Position numbers and translations under genes: made by a program. The notes under the pieces are model-generated. The model was given only the letters and a program-made list of their open reading frames with translations, had not been told where the DNA came from and searched no databases. Below are positions 7,017 to 15,589 of a DNA stretch of 64,000 nt, in pieces (the stretch's first letter is position 1; every line of letters starts with the position of its first letter). Source of the stretch: JASLQO01 sp002327525 (GTDB lineage Bacteria; Pseudomonadota; Gammaproteobacteria; Pseudomonadales; Azotimanducaceae); NCBI GenBank assembly GCA_030744435.1, contig JASLQO010000009.1, positions 62,001-126,000 on the forward strand, written 5' to 3'.

Positions 7017-8405
7017 TCACCCCGGATTGCGGTGGCGCCACCAGAGAACTAGGCCGAGCAGCGACCAGAGCAGAATCATCAGCCATTCGTAGGGCCAGAT
7101 CAGAGCCGAAGGAGACCACGGCAGGTATGCCGACAGGAGCGCGATGGACAACACCACTGCGCCGCCGCCGACCAATCGGGGATGCGAGACCTCGAACGGC
7201 CGGGGCATGTCCGGTTCCGTTCTGCGTAACACCAGGAAGGAGATGGCGACGAACAGGAAGGCGATCATCACGGTGAAACTACTCGCGTCGATCAGCCAGA
7301 CCAGCATCGTGCGTCCGAACAGAGGAGCAACGGTGGACGCCGCACCGATGGTGATGATGGCCGCGTAGGGTGTTTTGTACCTCGGGTGCAGGCGTGCGTA
7401 GACCGCCGGCAGATATCCCGATTCGGCGAGTGCGAACATCACGCGGCTCGCCCCGATGATGAAAGCGTTCCAACTCGTCAGGATACCGCCGACGCCGCCG
7501 AGTACCAGAAGCCGACCGGCCCATGAATTTCCCCAGAGGGCGCTTGCCGCATCGCCGGTCGCCATGCTGCTGGCGGCCAACTGACCCGGGGGCATGGCCA
7601 GTGCCACGGAAAACGAGATGATGATGTACCAGGCAACCGCCAGGCACACCGATATCACCAGCAGCCGGCCGATGCGCTGACGCGGCAGGTCGATTTCTTC
7701 CGCTGACTGGGGAATGACATCGAAGCCCACCAGCATGGCGGGCACCATGATCAGCACGCTCAAGATGCCGGTGGCGGGTGTGACGATGAGTGGCTGCGCA
7801 TTCTCCCACTGCCCGGCGCTGACGCCGCCAACCGAAAGCAGTACGCCTGCGATGACGATGAACACCATCACCAGGCTCTGCACCCTTGCGGCCCACGAGA
7901 TGCCGATGACGTTGACGATGGTGAAGCCGATAGCGGCGGCGGCTCCTGTAACGACGAAGCCGAGATCCACCTCGGAGTCGAGCACGCTCCAGAGTGTGCC
8001 CACTCGGATGGCGGGGAAGAGATACTCCACAGCGGTGGGTAAAGCCACGGCCTCGAACACACAGACAGCCAGATAGGAAAACAACAGCGCCCAGGTACAG
8101 ACGAACGACCAGTTCGCGCCCAGTGCGCGATGTGTATAGATGTGCTCACCACCCGCACGCGGCATGGCGGATGCCAGTTCGCTGTAGGTGAGGCCGATTA
8201 GCGCGATGGCGCTGCCACCGGCGGCGAACGCGATGAGCGTACCGAGAGAACCCGCGGTTGTGACCCAGTAGCCGGTCATGAGTACCCAGCTCCAGCCGAT
8301 CATGGCCCCGAATGACAGGGTCAGTACGTCGCGATTTTTCAGTACGCGCGCAAAGCGTGCTTCCCTCGGCGGAACGCCTGAGTGAGCGTCAGATGTCGAC
8401 GGCAT
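7017..8405 (-). CDS. APC-family amino acid permease
   Basis: About 462 residues with twelve predicted hydrophobic segments. The first helix contains DVLTLSFGAMIGWSWV, with the small-residue break typical of APC helix 1. It is followed by LTYSELASAMPRAGGEHIYTHRALG, the conserved helix 2-3 region, and later by FDVIPQSAEEIDLPRQ. APC permeases exchange or import amino acids and amines. The ATG at 8405 follows GGGGAAAT; 49 codons further upstream are open but not protein-like. It converges with the exported-protein gene with only two bases between stops. Confidence 0.88.
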   Translation of the reverse strand: MPSTSDAHSGVPPREARFARVLKNRDVLTLSFGAMIGWSWVLMTGYWVTTAGSLGTLIAFAAGGSAIALIGLTYSELASAMPRAGGEHIYTHRALGANWSFVCTWALLFSYLAVCVFEAVALPTAVEYLFPAIRVGTLWSVLDSEVDLGFVVTGAAAAIGFTIVNVIGISWAARVQSLVMVFIVIAGVLLSVGGVSAGQWENAQPLIVTPATGILSVLIMVPAMLVGFDVIPQSAEEIDLPRQRIGRLLVISVCLAVAWYIIISFSVALAMPPGQLAASSMATGDAASALWGNSWAGRLLVLGGVGGILTSWNAFIIGASRVMFALAESGYLPAVYARLHPRYKTPYAAIITIGAASTVAPLFGRTMLVWLIDASSFTVMIAFLFVAISFLVLRRTEPDMPRPFEVSHPRLVGGGAVVLSIALLSAYLPWSPSALIWPYEWLMILLWSLLGLVLWWRHRNPG

Positions 8406-8525
8406 AGATGATATTTCCCCTGAGAACCCCGAGCATAGCGTGAGAAGGTGGGAGGTCGAAACAGGCCTTTGTTGTGGCCGTGCGTTTTGCTTGCCAGAAT
8501 GGCGTGCCGATCTGGGGTTCATCGA

Positions 8526-8795
8526 GTGAAAGCAGAGTACGTATTCGAACACAGGCGAGGCCGATTCAACGTGTGCCTCACGGACGACGACGCCATCGAG
8601 CTGTCACTGTACGGTGTGGTACGCAAGCGATGCGAATTCTCGGGCAGAGAGCCGCAGTACGTGTGGACCAACGTGGAGCTTGAGTGGGAGGAGCATCACT
8701 ACATCGAGGTGCGCTACTGGTCGGTTGACGACCGGCTCCAGATCATCGCCAATCGAACGCCAATATACGAGGGCGCGCTCGTACACCGAAACTAG
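8526..8795 (+). CDS. Small hypothetical protein
   Basis: About 89 residues from a GTG at 8526: VKAEYVFEHRRGRFNVCLTD, then ELSLYGVVRKRCEFSGREP and EWEEHHYIEVRYWSVDDRLQIIANRTPIYEGALVHRN. It is soluble, charged and aromatic, probably a small beta-rich fold; I do not recognise a family. The ORF can be extended 26 codons upstream, but that part has low-complexity residues and overlaps the divergent permease promoter region. It ends 16 bases before the aldehyde dehydrogenase gene and is probably co-transcribed with it. Confidence 0.55.
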   Translation: MKAEYVFEHRRGRFNVCLTDDDAIELSLYGVVRKRCEFSGREPQYVWTNVELEWEEHHYIEVRYWSVDDRLQIIANRTPIYEGALVHRN

Positions 8796-8811
8796 ATTTC
8801 TGGGAGACCAC

Positions 8812-10245
8812 ATGCACGAAACATCACGGGAAGACATGGTTGCGCTGCTGGAACGGCAGCGTGAGGACTATCTGCGCGAGGGTGTCGTGAGCGCGGCCAC
8901 GCGCCACGATCGTCTCGAACGGGCAGCATCGCTGCTCGTCGATCACCAGGAAAAGCTGGTCGAAGCAATGCGCAACGATTTTGGTCACCGCAGCGACACG
9001 CAATCACTGTTCACCGACATCGCCGGCAGCATCGGTCCGATTCGACACGCGCAAAAACACCTGCAGAAATGGATGCGCCCGGAGAAGCGTAAGGTCGGGC
9101 CGTTTCCGCTCAATCTGCTGGGGGCGAAAGCGCGCATCGACTATCAGCCGCTCGGTGTGGTGGGCGTGATCAGTCCCTGGAACTTTCCGGTGAACCTCAC
9201 CTTTTCACCCCTGGCGGGGATACTCTCGTCGGGTAACCGCTGCATGATCAAACCGAGCGAATTCACACCGGCGACTTCCGAGGTGATGGCGGAGATATTT
9301 CCGACCTGTTTCGATGTCACCGAAATCGCGGTGGTCACAGGGGGGCCGCAGACGGGTGGCGATTTCTCGGGATTGCCTTTCGATCATCTGCTGTTTACGG
9401 GTGCGACATCCATCGCCAGGCACGTCATGCGTGCAGCCTCGGAAAACCTGGTGCCCGTCACACTGGAACTGGGTGGCAAGTCTCCCGTGGTGGTGGGGCG
9501 CTCCGCCGATATGCAGAAGACCACGGATGCGCTCATGGCAGGCAAGATGATGAATGCCGGTCAGATCTGCCTGGCGCCTGACTATGTGTTCGTACCCGCG
9601 GATGACGTGGATGCCTTTGTAGACAGCACGCAGAAGTCGGTGGCGAAGATGTTCCCCACACTGATCGACAATTCTGACTACACCTCGGTCATCAACCGCC
9701 GCCACTTCGACCGCATCAATGGTTACGTCGAGGATGCTCGTGCCAAGGGCGCCAAGGTGGTGGAGGTGAATCCGGCGGACGAGGATTTTCGCCAGCAAGC
9801 CAACAACAAGATTCCACCCACGCTGATCCTGGATCCCACCGACGATATGCAGGTGATGCAGGACGAGATCTTCGGGCCCGTTCTGCCCGTCAAACGCTAC
9901 GATAGCGTGGATCAGGCCATCGACTACATCAATGGCCGGCCGCGGCCGCTGGGACTCTATTACTTCGGAACCGATTCAGGTGAGGAAGAGCGCGTGCTGC
10001 ACCACACCACCTCGGGAGGTGTCACGGTCAACGACGTGGTCATGCACGTGGCGCAGGAAGATCTGCCATTCGGTGGCGTGGGGCCGTCCGGAATGGGCGC
10101 GTATCATGGCGTCGATGGCTTTCGCACGTTCAGTCACGCCAAATCGGTATTTACGCAGAGCAAGGTGAACGTGGCGGAGATGGCTGGGCTACGGCCGCCC
10201 TATGGGGAAAAGATCCTCAAGACCATCAAACAGCAGATAAGCTGA
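8812..10245 (+). CDS. Aldehyde dehydrogenase, coniferyl-aldehyde type
   Basis: A 477-residue NAD(P)-dependent aldehyde dehydrogenase. The oxyanion asparagine is in VISPWNFPVNL (about residue 122), the coenzyme-site serine/threonine loop in FTGATSIARHV, the general base glutamate in LELGGKSPVVV (about 220), and the nucleophile cysteine in NAGQICLAPDYVFVP (about 254). The context GQICLAPDYV is characteristic of coniferyl aldehyde dehydrogenases and related long-chain or aromatic aldehyde enzymes. It oxidises an aldehyde to the acid, which fits the acyl-CoA catabolism genes nearby. The ATG follows GGGAGACC; a 66-codon upstream extension in frame is rejected because it overlaps the preceding gene. 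Confidence 0.9.
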   Translation: MHETSREDMVALLERQREDYLREGVVSAATRHDRLERAASLLVDHQEKLVEAMRNDFGHRSDTQSLFTDIAGSIGPIRHAQKHLQKWMRPEKRKVGPFPLNLLGAKARIDYQPLGVVGVISPWNFPVNLTFSPLAGILSSGNRCMIKPSEFTPATSEVMAEIFPTCFDVTEIAVVTGGPQTGGDFSGLPFDHLLFTGATSIARHVMRAASENLVPVTLELGGKSPVVVGRSADMQKTTDALMAGKMMNAGQICLAPDYVFVPADDVDAFVDSTQKSVAKMFPTLIDNSDYTSVINRRHFDRINGYVEDARAKGAKVVEVNPADEDFRQQANNKIPPTLILDPTDDMQVMQDEIFGPVLPVKRYDSVDQAIDYINGRPRPLGLYYFGTDSGEEERVLHHTTSGGVTVNDVVMHVAQEDLPFGGVGPSGMGAYHGVDGFRTFSHAKSVFTQSKVNVAEMAGLRPPYGEKILKTIKQQIS

Positions 10246-10255
10246 GGCCGCATGC

Positions 10256-13200
10256 TCACGCGGGACGCGGGCTGACCCACCGCCACACCATGGCCTTGAC
10301 GTCGTCGGTGACGAGGTACAACGCCGGGATCAGGACGAGGGTGATGAAGGTGGCGAACAGAATCCCGAACGCGAGTGAGGTCGCCATCGGGATGACGATC
10401 TGTGCCTGAAGGCTGGTTTCCGACACGATCGGGACGAGGCCGAAGAAGGTGGTTAGGGAGGTGAGGAGAATGGCGCGGAATCGGGCCGCGCCCGATTCGA
10501 TGGCGGCATCCGTAGGCGACGTGCCGCGGGCGACCGCTTTGTTGACGAAGTCCACCATGATGAGGCTGTCATTCACCACGACCCCCGACAGCGCGATGAA
10601 GCCGAATATCGAGATGCTGCTGATGGGAATGTCCAGCAACATGTGTCCGACGATGGCGCCGACGATTCCGAAGGGGATGGCACTCATAATGAAAAGGGGC
10701 TGCAGATAGGAACGCAAAGGAATGGCCATCAGGGCGTAGATCCCGAATAGCGCCACCGCGAATCCCGCCAGCATCTGATCGAGCGCGAGGCGCTCCTCTT
10801 GACTGCTGCCGAATACATCCCCTGTGACGCCCGGATAGTGGGACTGGAGTTGGGGGAAATAGGCGCTGCGCACCTCGCGAACCACCTGTGCGGGTTCGAT
10901 GACCCCTGCATCCGAACGTGCCGTGATGGTGATTGCTCGCTCACCGTTGAGGCGCTGGATCACGTTGTAGCCCTGATCCGAGGTGTAATCGGCGACTGAA
11001 GAAAACGGTACTTCGCGGCCATCGGGGGTGCGAATCCACATGTTCTCCAGATTGCCGACGGAGCGGCGTTCTTCAAGGGGATAACGCACCATGACACGGA
11101 CTTCCTGTTCCCCTCGCTGCATGCGCTGCGCTTCGGCACCGTAGAAAGCAAATCTTACCTGGCGCGCGAGATCGGCCAACGTGATTCCGAGCGCTTCCGC
11201 CTCTGGCTTGATCTTCAGCTGCAGTTCTTCAGAACCCTGGGAATAGGATGATTCCACCTCGAATACACCCTCGATCTCCTCGAGGTGACTCACCAGATCT
11301 ACGGATGCCTGTTCGAGCTGGGAATAGTTGCGTCCGGTTAGTTTGAACGCGATTGGCGGTCCGCCTCCGGAGTGCCTGGTAGACACGAACTTCAATTCGC
11401 GCGTCCCTGCCACGTTCCCTACCTTCTCGCGCCACATCTTTTCGATCAATTGCGGAGTGGTGTCTCTGTCTTCCCTAGTGAGTTCCACTAGCATCTGACC
11501 ACGCTTTCCGTCAACGACAAACGTCAACACGTTGACGATGATGTCGTGATCAGCACCCTCGACTTGTTTGAGTTCCTCGTTGATCTCCAGGAGTGCTCCG
11601 TTCATATGGTCCACTACCTGATGTACCAACGCCTCTGGTGCGCCCTCGTAGAGTTCCATCCGCGCCGTTAGGAAATCGTCTTCCATCTCCGGAAAGAACG
11701 TATAACGTACGAATCCACCACCCACGGCGCCGATGGAGATGATGAGTACTCCAATGAAGAGCGCCAGTGTGGTGTATCGGTGGTTGATGGCTCTGGCCAG
11801 AAAGGGTTTGTAGACGTTTTCCACGAACGTAAGCAGCACGCGGTCTACCCGATCAGCGAGGGCAGCTTTGCCGTGCGACGAGCGCATGATGGCGAGGTGG
11901 GAGGGCAGGATGAGTTTGGACTCCACCAGCGAAAAGCACAGGCACAACACGACCACCCAGCCGATTGCCCCCGACATGCTGGCCACCGGACCCGTGGCTG
12001 CCAGCATTGGCAGAAAGGCCATGATCGTTGTGAGCACACCGAAGGTGGCGGGTACGGCGACTCGTTTGGCGCCGCTGACGATGTTTTCCATCGTGTATCC
12101 GGAACGCTCTGTTTCGCTATACACACTCTCCGCGATGATGATGGCGTCGTCGACCACGATGCCGAGGACCAGGATGAAGCCGAATGTGCTGAGAATGTTG
12201 ATACTCACATCGATACCGGGCAGCGGTAGCAGCATGAGTGCACCCAGAAATGCAATGGGAAGACCCAGGGTGACCCAGAGCGCGAATTTGAGGTGCAGGA
12301 ACAGGCTCAACACGCCGAATACGAGCAGAGCCCCCATGGCCATGTTTTTGTACATCATGTCCATGCGCCCATCCATGTAGTACGTGATGTCCATCCAGAT
12401 GGTGAGGTCGATACCGCGCGGTAGCGTCGATTGGCGTTCGCCGACGTATTGCTTCACCGCGCGCGCCACTTCCACTTCGCTTTCCGCGTCGGTGGAGTAC
12501 ACGCGGATACCGATACTCGGATTTCCGTTGAAATAGGAATAGAAGTTCGTTTCGACGAAACCGTCGTTGATTTCGGCAATGTCGCCGAGTAGTACGCGCG
12601 TACCGTCCGAACGCGTCAACAGTACGATGTCCGCGAACTCTCTTCCCGTGTACGCCTGGCCCTTGGTACGCAGGCGGATGTCACCGGCGTCGGTGCGGAT
12701 GTTGCCGCCGGGCAGATCTACGGACCAGGAACGTATCGCTTCCGCCACTGTGTTCAAGGTCAGCCCGTACTCACGCAGCGTGTCCTCGGAAACCTGGACA
12801 GATACCTCGAATGGTCGCGCACCCATCAGCTCTGCATAGGTCACACCGGGCAGTGCCAGGATCTCGCTCTTGATGGTCTCCGCGAGTTCCTTCATGGTCC
12901 ATTCGTTGATATCGCCCGACAGTTGGACGGTAACGGCGCCCTGGCGCATACGTTGTTTGCTGATCATCGGGCGCTCGGTTTCGCCAGGGAAGGTGGAGAT
13001 GCCGTCCACGGCCATCTTGATCTCGTCGATCACTTCACCGAGGTCGTAGTCCTCCATCACCATGACCGTGACCTGGCCCATGCCCTCGAAGGCACGGCTC
13101 TGCACCTCTCGAATGCCTTCGATGTTCTCGATGGCCTCTTCGATCTTGACCACCACACCTTCCTCGACCTCGGCGGGCGCCGCACCCCGGTAGGGCACGC

Positions 13201-13354
13201 GCACGTTTACGGCGTCGAGTTCGACGGTCGGCATGAATTGGGTGCGTATGGTCATCGCACCGTAGATGCCGGTGGTGATGATGAACATCATCAACAAGTT
13301 CGCAGCCACGTGATTGCGGGCAAACCAGGCAATGAGACCGCGTTGCTCTTCCAT
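10256..13354 (-). CDS. RND-superfamily efflux transporter permease (AcrB-like)
   Basis: A 1032-residue inner-membrane pump subunit. Helix 1 lies at about 14-34 (ARNHVAANLLMMFIITTGIY), followed by porter domain segments. A cluster of helices in the middle includes VLGIVVDDAIIIAESVYSETER, which carries the paired acidic residues of RND proton relays. A second duplicated half includes FIALSGVVVNDSLIMVDFVN. Length and order match tripartite HAE-type drug or solute exporters. The start lies one base after the membrane-fusion gene stop, so the two form an operon. No outer-membrane channel gene is seen nearby, so TolC would have to come from elsewhere. Confidence 0.92.
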   Translation of the reverse strand: MEEQRGLIAWFARNHVAANLLMMFIITTGIYGAMTIRTQFMPTVELDAVNVRVPYRGAAPAEVEEGVVVKIEEAIENIEGIREVQSRAFEGMGQVTVMVMEDYDLGEVIDEIKMAVDGISTFPGETERPMISKQRMRQGAVTVQLSGDINEWTMKELAETIKSEILALPGVTYAELMGARPFEVSVQVSEDTLREYGLTLNTVAEAIRSWSVDLPGGNIRTDAGDIRLRTKGQAYTGREFADIVLLTRSDGTRVLLGDIAEINDGFVETNFYSYFNGNPSIGIRVYSTDAESEVEVARAVKQYVGERQSTLPRGIDLTIWMDITYYMDGRMDMMYKNMAMGALLVFGVLSLFLHLKFALWVTLGLPIAFLGALMLLPLPGIDVSINILSTFGFILVLGIVVDDAIIIAESVYSETERSGYTMENIVSGAKRVAVPATFGVLTTIMAFLPMLAATGPVASMSGAIGWVVVLCLCFSLVESKLILPSHLAIMRSSHGKAALADRVDRVLLTFVENVYKPFLARAINHRYTTLALFIGVLIISIGAVGGGFVRYTFFPEMEDDFLTARMELYEGAPEALVHQVVDHMNGALLEINEELKQVEGADHDIIVNVLTFVVDGKRGQMLVELTREDRDTTPQLIEKMWREKVGNVAGTRELKFVSTRHSGGGPPIAFKLTGRNYSQLEQASVDLVSHLEEIEGVFEVESSYSQGSEELQLKIKPEAEALGITLADLARQVRFAFYGAEAQRMQRGEQEVRVMVRYPLEERRSVGNLENMWIRTPDGREVPFSSVADYTSDQGYNVIQRLNGERAITITARSDAGVIEPAQVVREVRSAYFPQLQSHYPGVTGDVFGSSQEERLALDQMLAGFAVALFGIYALMAIPLRSYLQPLFIMSAIPFGIVGAIVGHMLLDIPISSISIFGFIALSGVVVNDSLIMVDFVNKAVARGTSPTDAAIESGAARFRAILLTSLTTFFGLVPIVSETSLQAQIVIPMATSLAFGILFATFITLVLIPALYLVTDDVKAMVWRWVSPRPA

Positions 13355-13355
13355 T

Positions 13356-14501
13356 TCAGGATCTCACCAGCATGCCGGTGATGGGCTGATCGATCGGGGT
13401 GATACACACACGATCACCTTCGTCGATACCGCTGTCGATGTAGACTTGCGCCTTGTCGGAACGCACTACGTTGACAGTGACTCCTCGCAGGTGGTCATCA
13501 TCGTCTACCAGCCACACCTGATCGTTACGGTAGAGTGCATGACGCGGGATCGCGAACAGATCGCCCGCGTCACGGCCTCGAATCTCGGCCTCTACAAAGG
13601 TGCCTATGCGCAGGGGCTCGGGGTTGCCGGGCGACGTCTGGTAGGGCTGGGGAACCTGTGCGACCATGTACAGCACCCGGCTTTGTGGGTCGAATACACC
13701 CTCCGAGCGGACCAAACTGGCCTGCCAGGTACGCTCCTCACCCGCCACCCTCGCGTTCAGGGTTACCGGAATGCTTCGCCCGGAATCAGGATTCGGCAGG
13801 TCCAGATATTCCAGATCATTCTGTGTCACCGGGAGGCGTACCTCGGCGTAATCGGTGGCGAACGTCAGTGCGAGTGGAGTGCCGGAATTGACAAACTGGC
13901 CGACATCGGAGCGTTTCTCGCGAACCATCCCGTCGTAGGGCGCGCGGATGACGGTTCGTGTCAGATCGCCCTGGGCCTTCTCGAGTTCCGCCTCAGCGGA
14001 TTCGAGACCGGCTATCGCCTGCGCGACCTGAGGTTTGCGCAGAGTGAGGTCGGAGGCGGGTTTGCCCGATGTGGTGAGATCGCGCAACCTTTTCCAGTCC
14101 TGGTACGCATAGCCCGCCAGCGCGTTTTCGGTGGCGACCTGGGTTCTCGCGCTTGCCACCTGGGCGCGGGCACGTTTGAGCTGAGTCTCGTAGATGCGCG
14201 GGTCGATGCGCACCAGCACGTCGCCGCGTTCGAAGAATCCGCCACTCACGAATGCACTCGAGACCTCGACGATCTGACCGCTGACCTCTGAGATGAGAGT
14301 GGTCTGTGTTCGGGGCGTGACCTCGCCTTGAGTATGAACGGCGAAAACCGTGCGCTGTTTCGATGCGGTGACGGTATCTACCAGCAGTGCGGGAGGCAAC
14401 GGGGGTTGCTGCGACGCCTGTGGCCGCGAATTGAACAGTCCCAGGGCGATCAGAGCCGCCACGGTGATGATACCTATGGGCACGAGTACTCGCGTCCACA
14501 T
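13356..14501 (-). CDS. RND efflux periplasmic adaptor (membrane fusion protein)
   Basis: A 381-residue HlyD/AcrA-type adaptor. There is an N-terminal membrane anchor VPIGIITVAALIALGLF, then a barrel-sandwich hybrid half-motif in TPRTQTTLISEVSGQIVEVS and FFERGDVLVRIDPRIYE, and a long alpha-hairpin (about 100-170). The matching lipoyl half-motif is TVIRAPYDGMVREKRSDVGQFV, followed by beta-barrel and membrane-proximal parts. It bridges the RND permease encoded immediately downstream to an outer-membrane channel. The 214-base region upstream of its ATG carries the operon promoter. Confidence 0.92.
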   Translation of the reverse strand: MWTRVLVPIGIITVAALIALGLFNSRPQASQQPPLPPALLVDTVTASKQRTVFAVHTQGEVTPRTQTTLISEVSGQIVEVSSAFVSGGFFERGDVLVRIDPRIYETQLKRARAQVASARTQVATENALAGYAYQDWKRLRDLTTSGKPASDLTLRKPQVAQAIAGLESAEAELEKAQGDLTRTVIRAPYDGMVREKRSDVGQFVNSGTPLALTFATDYAEVRLPVTQNDLEYLDLPNPDSGRSIPVTLNARVAGEERTWQASLVRSEGVFDPQSRVLYMVAQVPQPYQTSPGNPEPLRIGTFVEAEIRGRDAGDLFAIPRHALYRNDQVWLVDDDDHLRGVTVNVVRSDKAQVYIDSGIDEGDRVCITPIDQPITGMLVRS

Positions 14502-14633
14502 TTTAGCTGACCGCGCTGTTTGAGAACGAACTCATAAGTATACGGTGTTTTCGGAGACGTGCCCGTATCGCGATATACTGTGTGATCAGCAGGAGCACTG
14601 CCAGCCGGTGCCACAGGTCACGGCAGGAGAATC
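14502..14633. promoter_or_regulatory. Divergent promoter region between RND operon and Smr gene
   Basis: TATACT occurs on the plus strand at 14574-14579 and, in mirror orientation, on the minus strand at 14542-14537; each is a plausible -10 box pointing at its own gene. Just inside lie ATACGG and CCGTAT, giving local dyad symmetry that an efflux-pump repressor could bind. I do not see good -35 boxes at 16-18 bases, so the start sites are uncertain. Confidence 0.35.
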
Positions 14634-14723
14634 ATGAATCACGCCTATCACACGGCGGACAATCACCCGATACCCGGGACACGCTCGGATCGATACGCGG
14701 CACTGGTGCTCGAAGATGAGTGA
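14634..14723 (+). CDS. Possible 29-residue leader ORF ahead of the Smr gene
   Basis: An ATG at 14634 sits behind an excellent ribosome site (CAGGAGAATC). It opens a short frame beginning MNHAYHTADNHPIPGTRSD that ends at 14723, overlapping the first codons of the Smr gene by 8 bases in another frame. The Smr gene's own ATG has no strong ribosome site, so translation could be coupled through this leader. There is no similarity I recognise; it may also be a chance frame. Confidence 0.3.
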   Translation: MNHAYHTADNHPIPGTRSDRYAALVLEDE

Positions 14724-15291
14724 CGAGTCTTTTGAAGAGGCGATGCGCGACGTCCAGCCGTTGAAGCCGTCGCGTGGCGCGAGTATGAAGAAATCGGGTA
14801 TTACGCCCCCGACCATTGCCCAGCAGCAGCGCAGGGAGCGCGCCGTCGGCAACGGATCGAAAGCCGTGGACTCCAATCCACTCACGCTCGGCGAGGTGCC
14901 CCAACTAGATTCGCTTGCCGCAGTCGAATGGAAGAAGGATGGCGTGCAGCGCGAAGTATTCTCGAAACTGCGGTCAGGCGGTTACGCCATCGAGGCGGAA
15001 CTCGATCTGCACGGTCTCACGGTCAAGCAAGCGCGCGAGAGCCTGTGGAAGTTCCTGAGCACGGCGCGTGAGCGCGGTTGGCGCTGCGTGCTCATCGCGC
15101 ACGGCCGGGGGGAGCGCAGTGCCACGCCAGCGCGGATAAAGAGCTACGTGTATCACTGGCTCATCGAGCACGATGGCGTCAATGCGCTGACCAGCGCGCA
15201 GCGTCACCGGGGCGGAACGGGTGCGGTGTACGTGCTACTGCGAAAATCGCAAGAGCGATCGGAGGTCAACCGCGAGCAGCATCAACGCTGA
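14716..15291 (+). CDS. Smr domain protein (SmrA-like endonuclease)
   Basis: A 191-residue protein with a charged, probably flexible N-terminal 90 residues and a C-terminal Smr domain. The two Smr signatures are AELDLHGLTVKQARESL (about residues 95-111) and VLIAHGRGERSATPARIKSYV (about 130). Smr domains are found in proteins acting as nicking endonucleases or ribonucleases, some on collided ribosomes. It converges with the DUF4156 lipoprotein gene with a 10-base overlap. Function beyond the domain is not shown by the context. Confidence 0.85.
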   Translation: MSDESFEEAMRDVQPLKPSRGASMKKSGITPPTIAQQQRRERAVGNGSKAVDSNPLTLGEVPQLDSLAAVEWKKDGVQREVFSKLRSGGYAIEAELDLHGLTVKQARESLWKFLSTARERGWRCVLIAHGRGERSATPARIKSYVYHWLIEHDGVNALTSAQRHRGGTGAVYVLLRKSQERSEVNREQHQR

Positions 15292-15589
15292 CAGTCGTAG
15301 GCTTCGAAGGTCTGGGCATCGCCCGCCGGAGGTCCCATGGCGACGATGGTGTTCGCGCCGAGTTGCGCGGCTTCGTTGCGGGCGAGCATCTCGAGTTCTG
15401 CACGAACCCTTTCCGGATTGCGCTGTAACCCCACGCTGCTTCTGGTGGTGGCTGATACGATGCCCGCCCGCTTGCACGCTGTAACCGCATCCGCCATAAC
15501 CAGTTGTACCGCGGCCCCGGCTTCGGTCAGATCGACCCAGGCGCAGTGGCCATCAGCGACGCCAGAAACAAGATGGTGGGTATGCGCAT
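15282..15589 (-). pseudogene. DUF4156-type lipoprotein, frameshift between signal peptide and mature part
   Basis: An ATG at 15589 overlaps the upstream acyl-CoA dehydrogenase stop (TGATG) and encodes a signal peptide, MRIPTILFLASLMAT. The same frame then reaches a TGA within a few codons. The mature lipoprotein is in the adjacent frame: CAWVDLTEAGAAVQLV, ADAVTACKRAGIVSATT, VRAELEMLARNEAAQLGANT and QTFEAYDC, which is the DUF4156 pattern from the lipid-anchored cysteine to the C-terminus. The frames meet at about 15545-15555. A one-base loss or two-base gain there would break a normal lipobox junction. Either the gene is newly inactivated or the base call is wrong. Confidence 0.75.

Noticed and set aside
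13314..14291. 325-codon plus-strand ORF opposite the membrane fusion gene
   Set aside because: It is the reverse-strand shadow of a well-supported adaptor protein with family motifs throughout.
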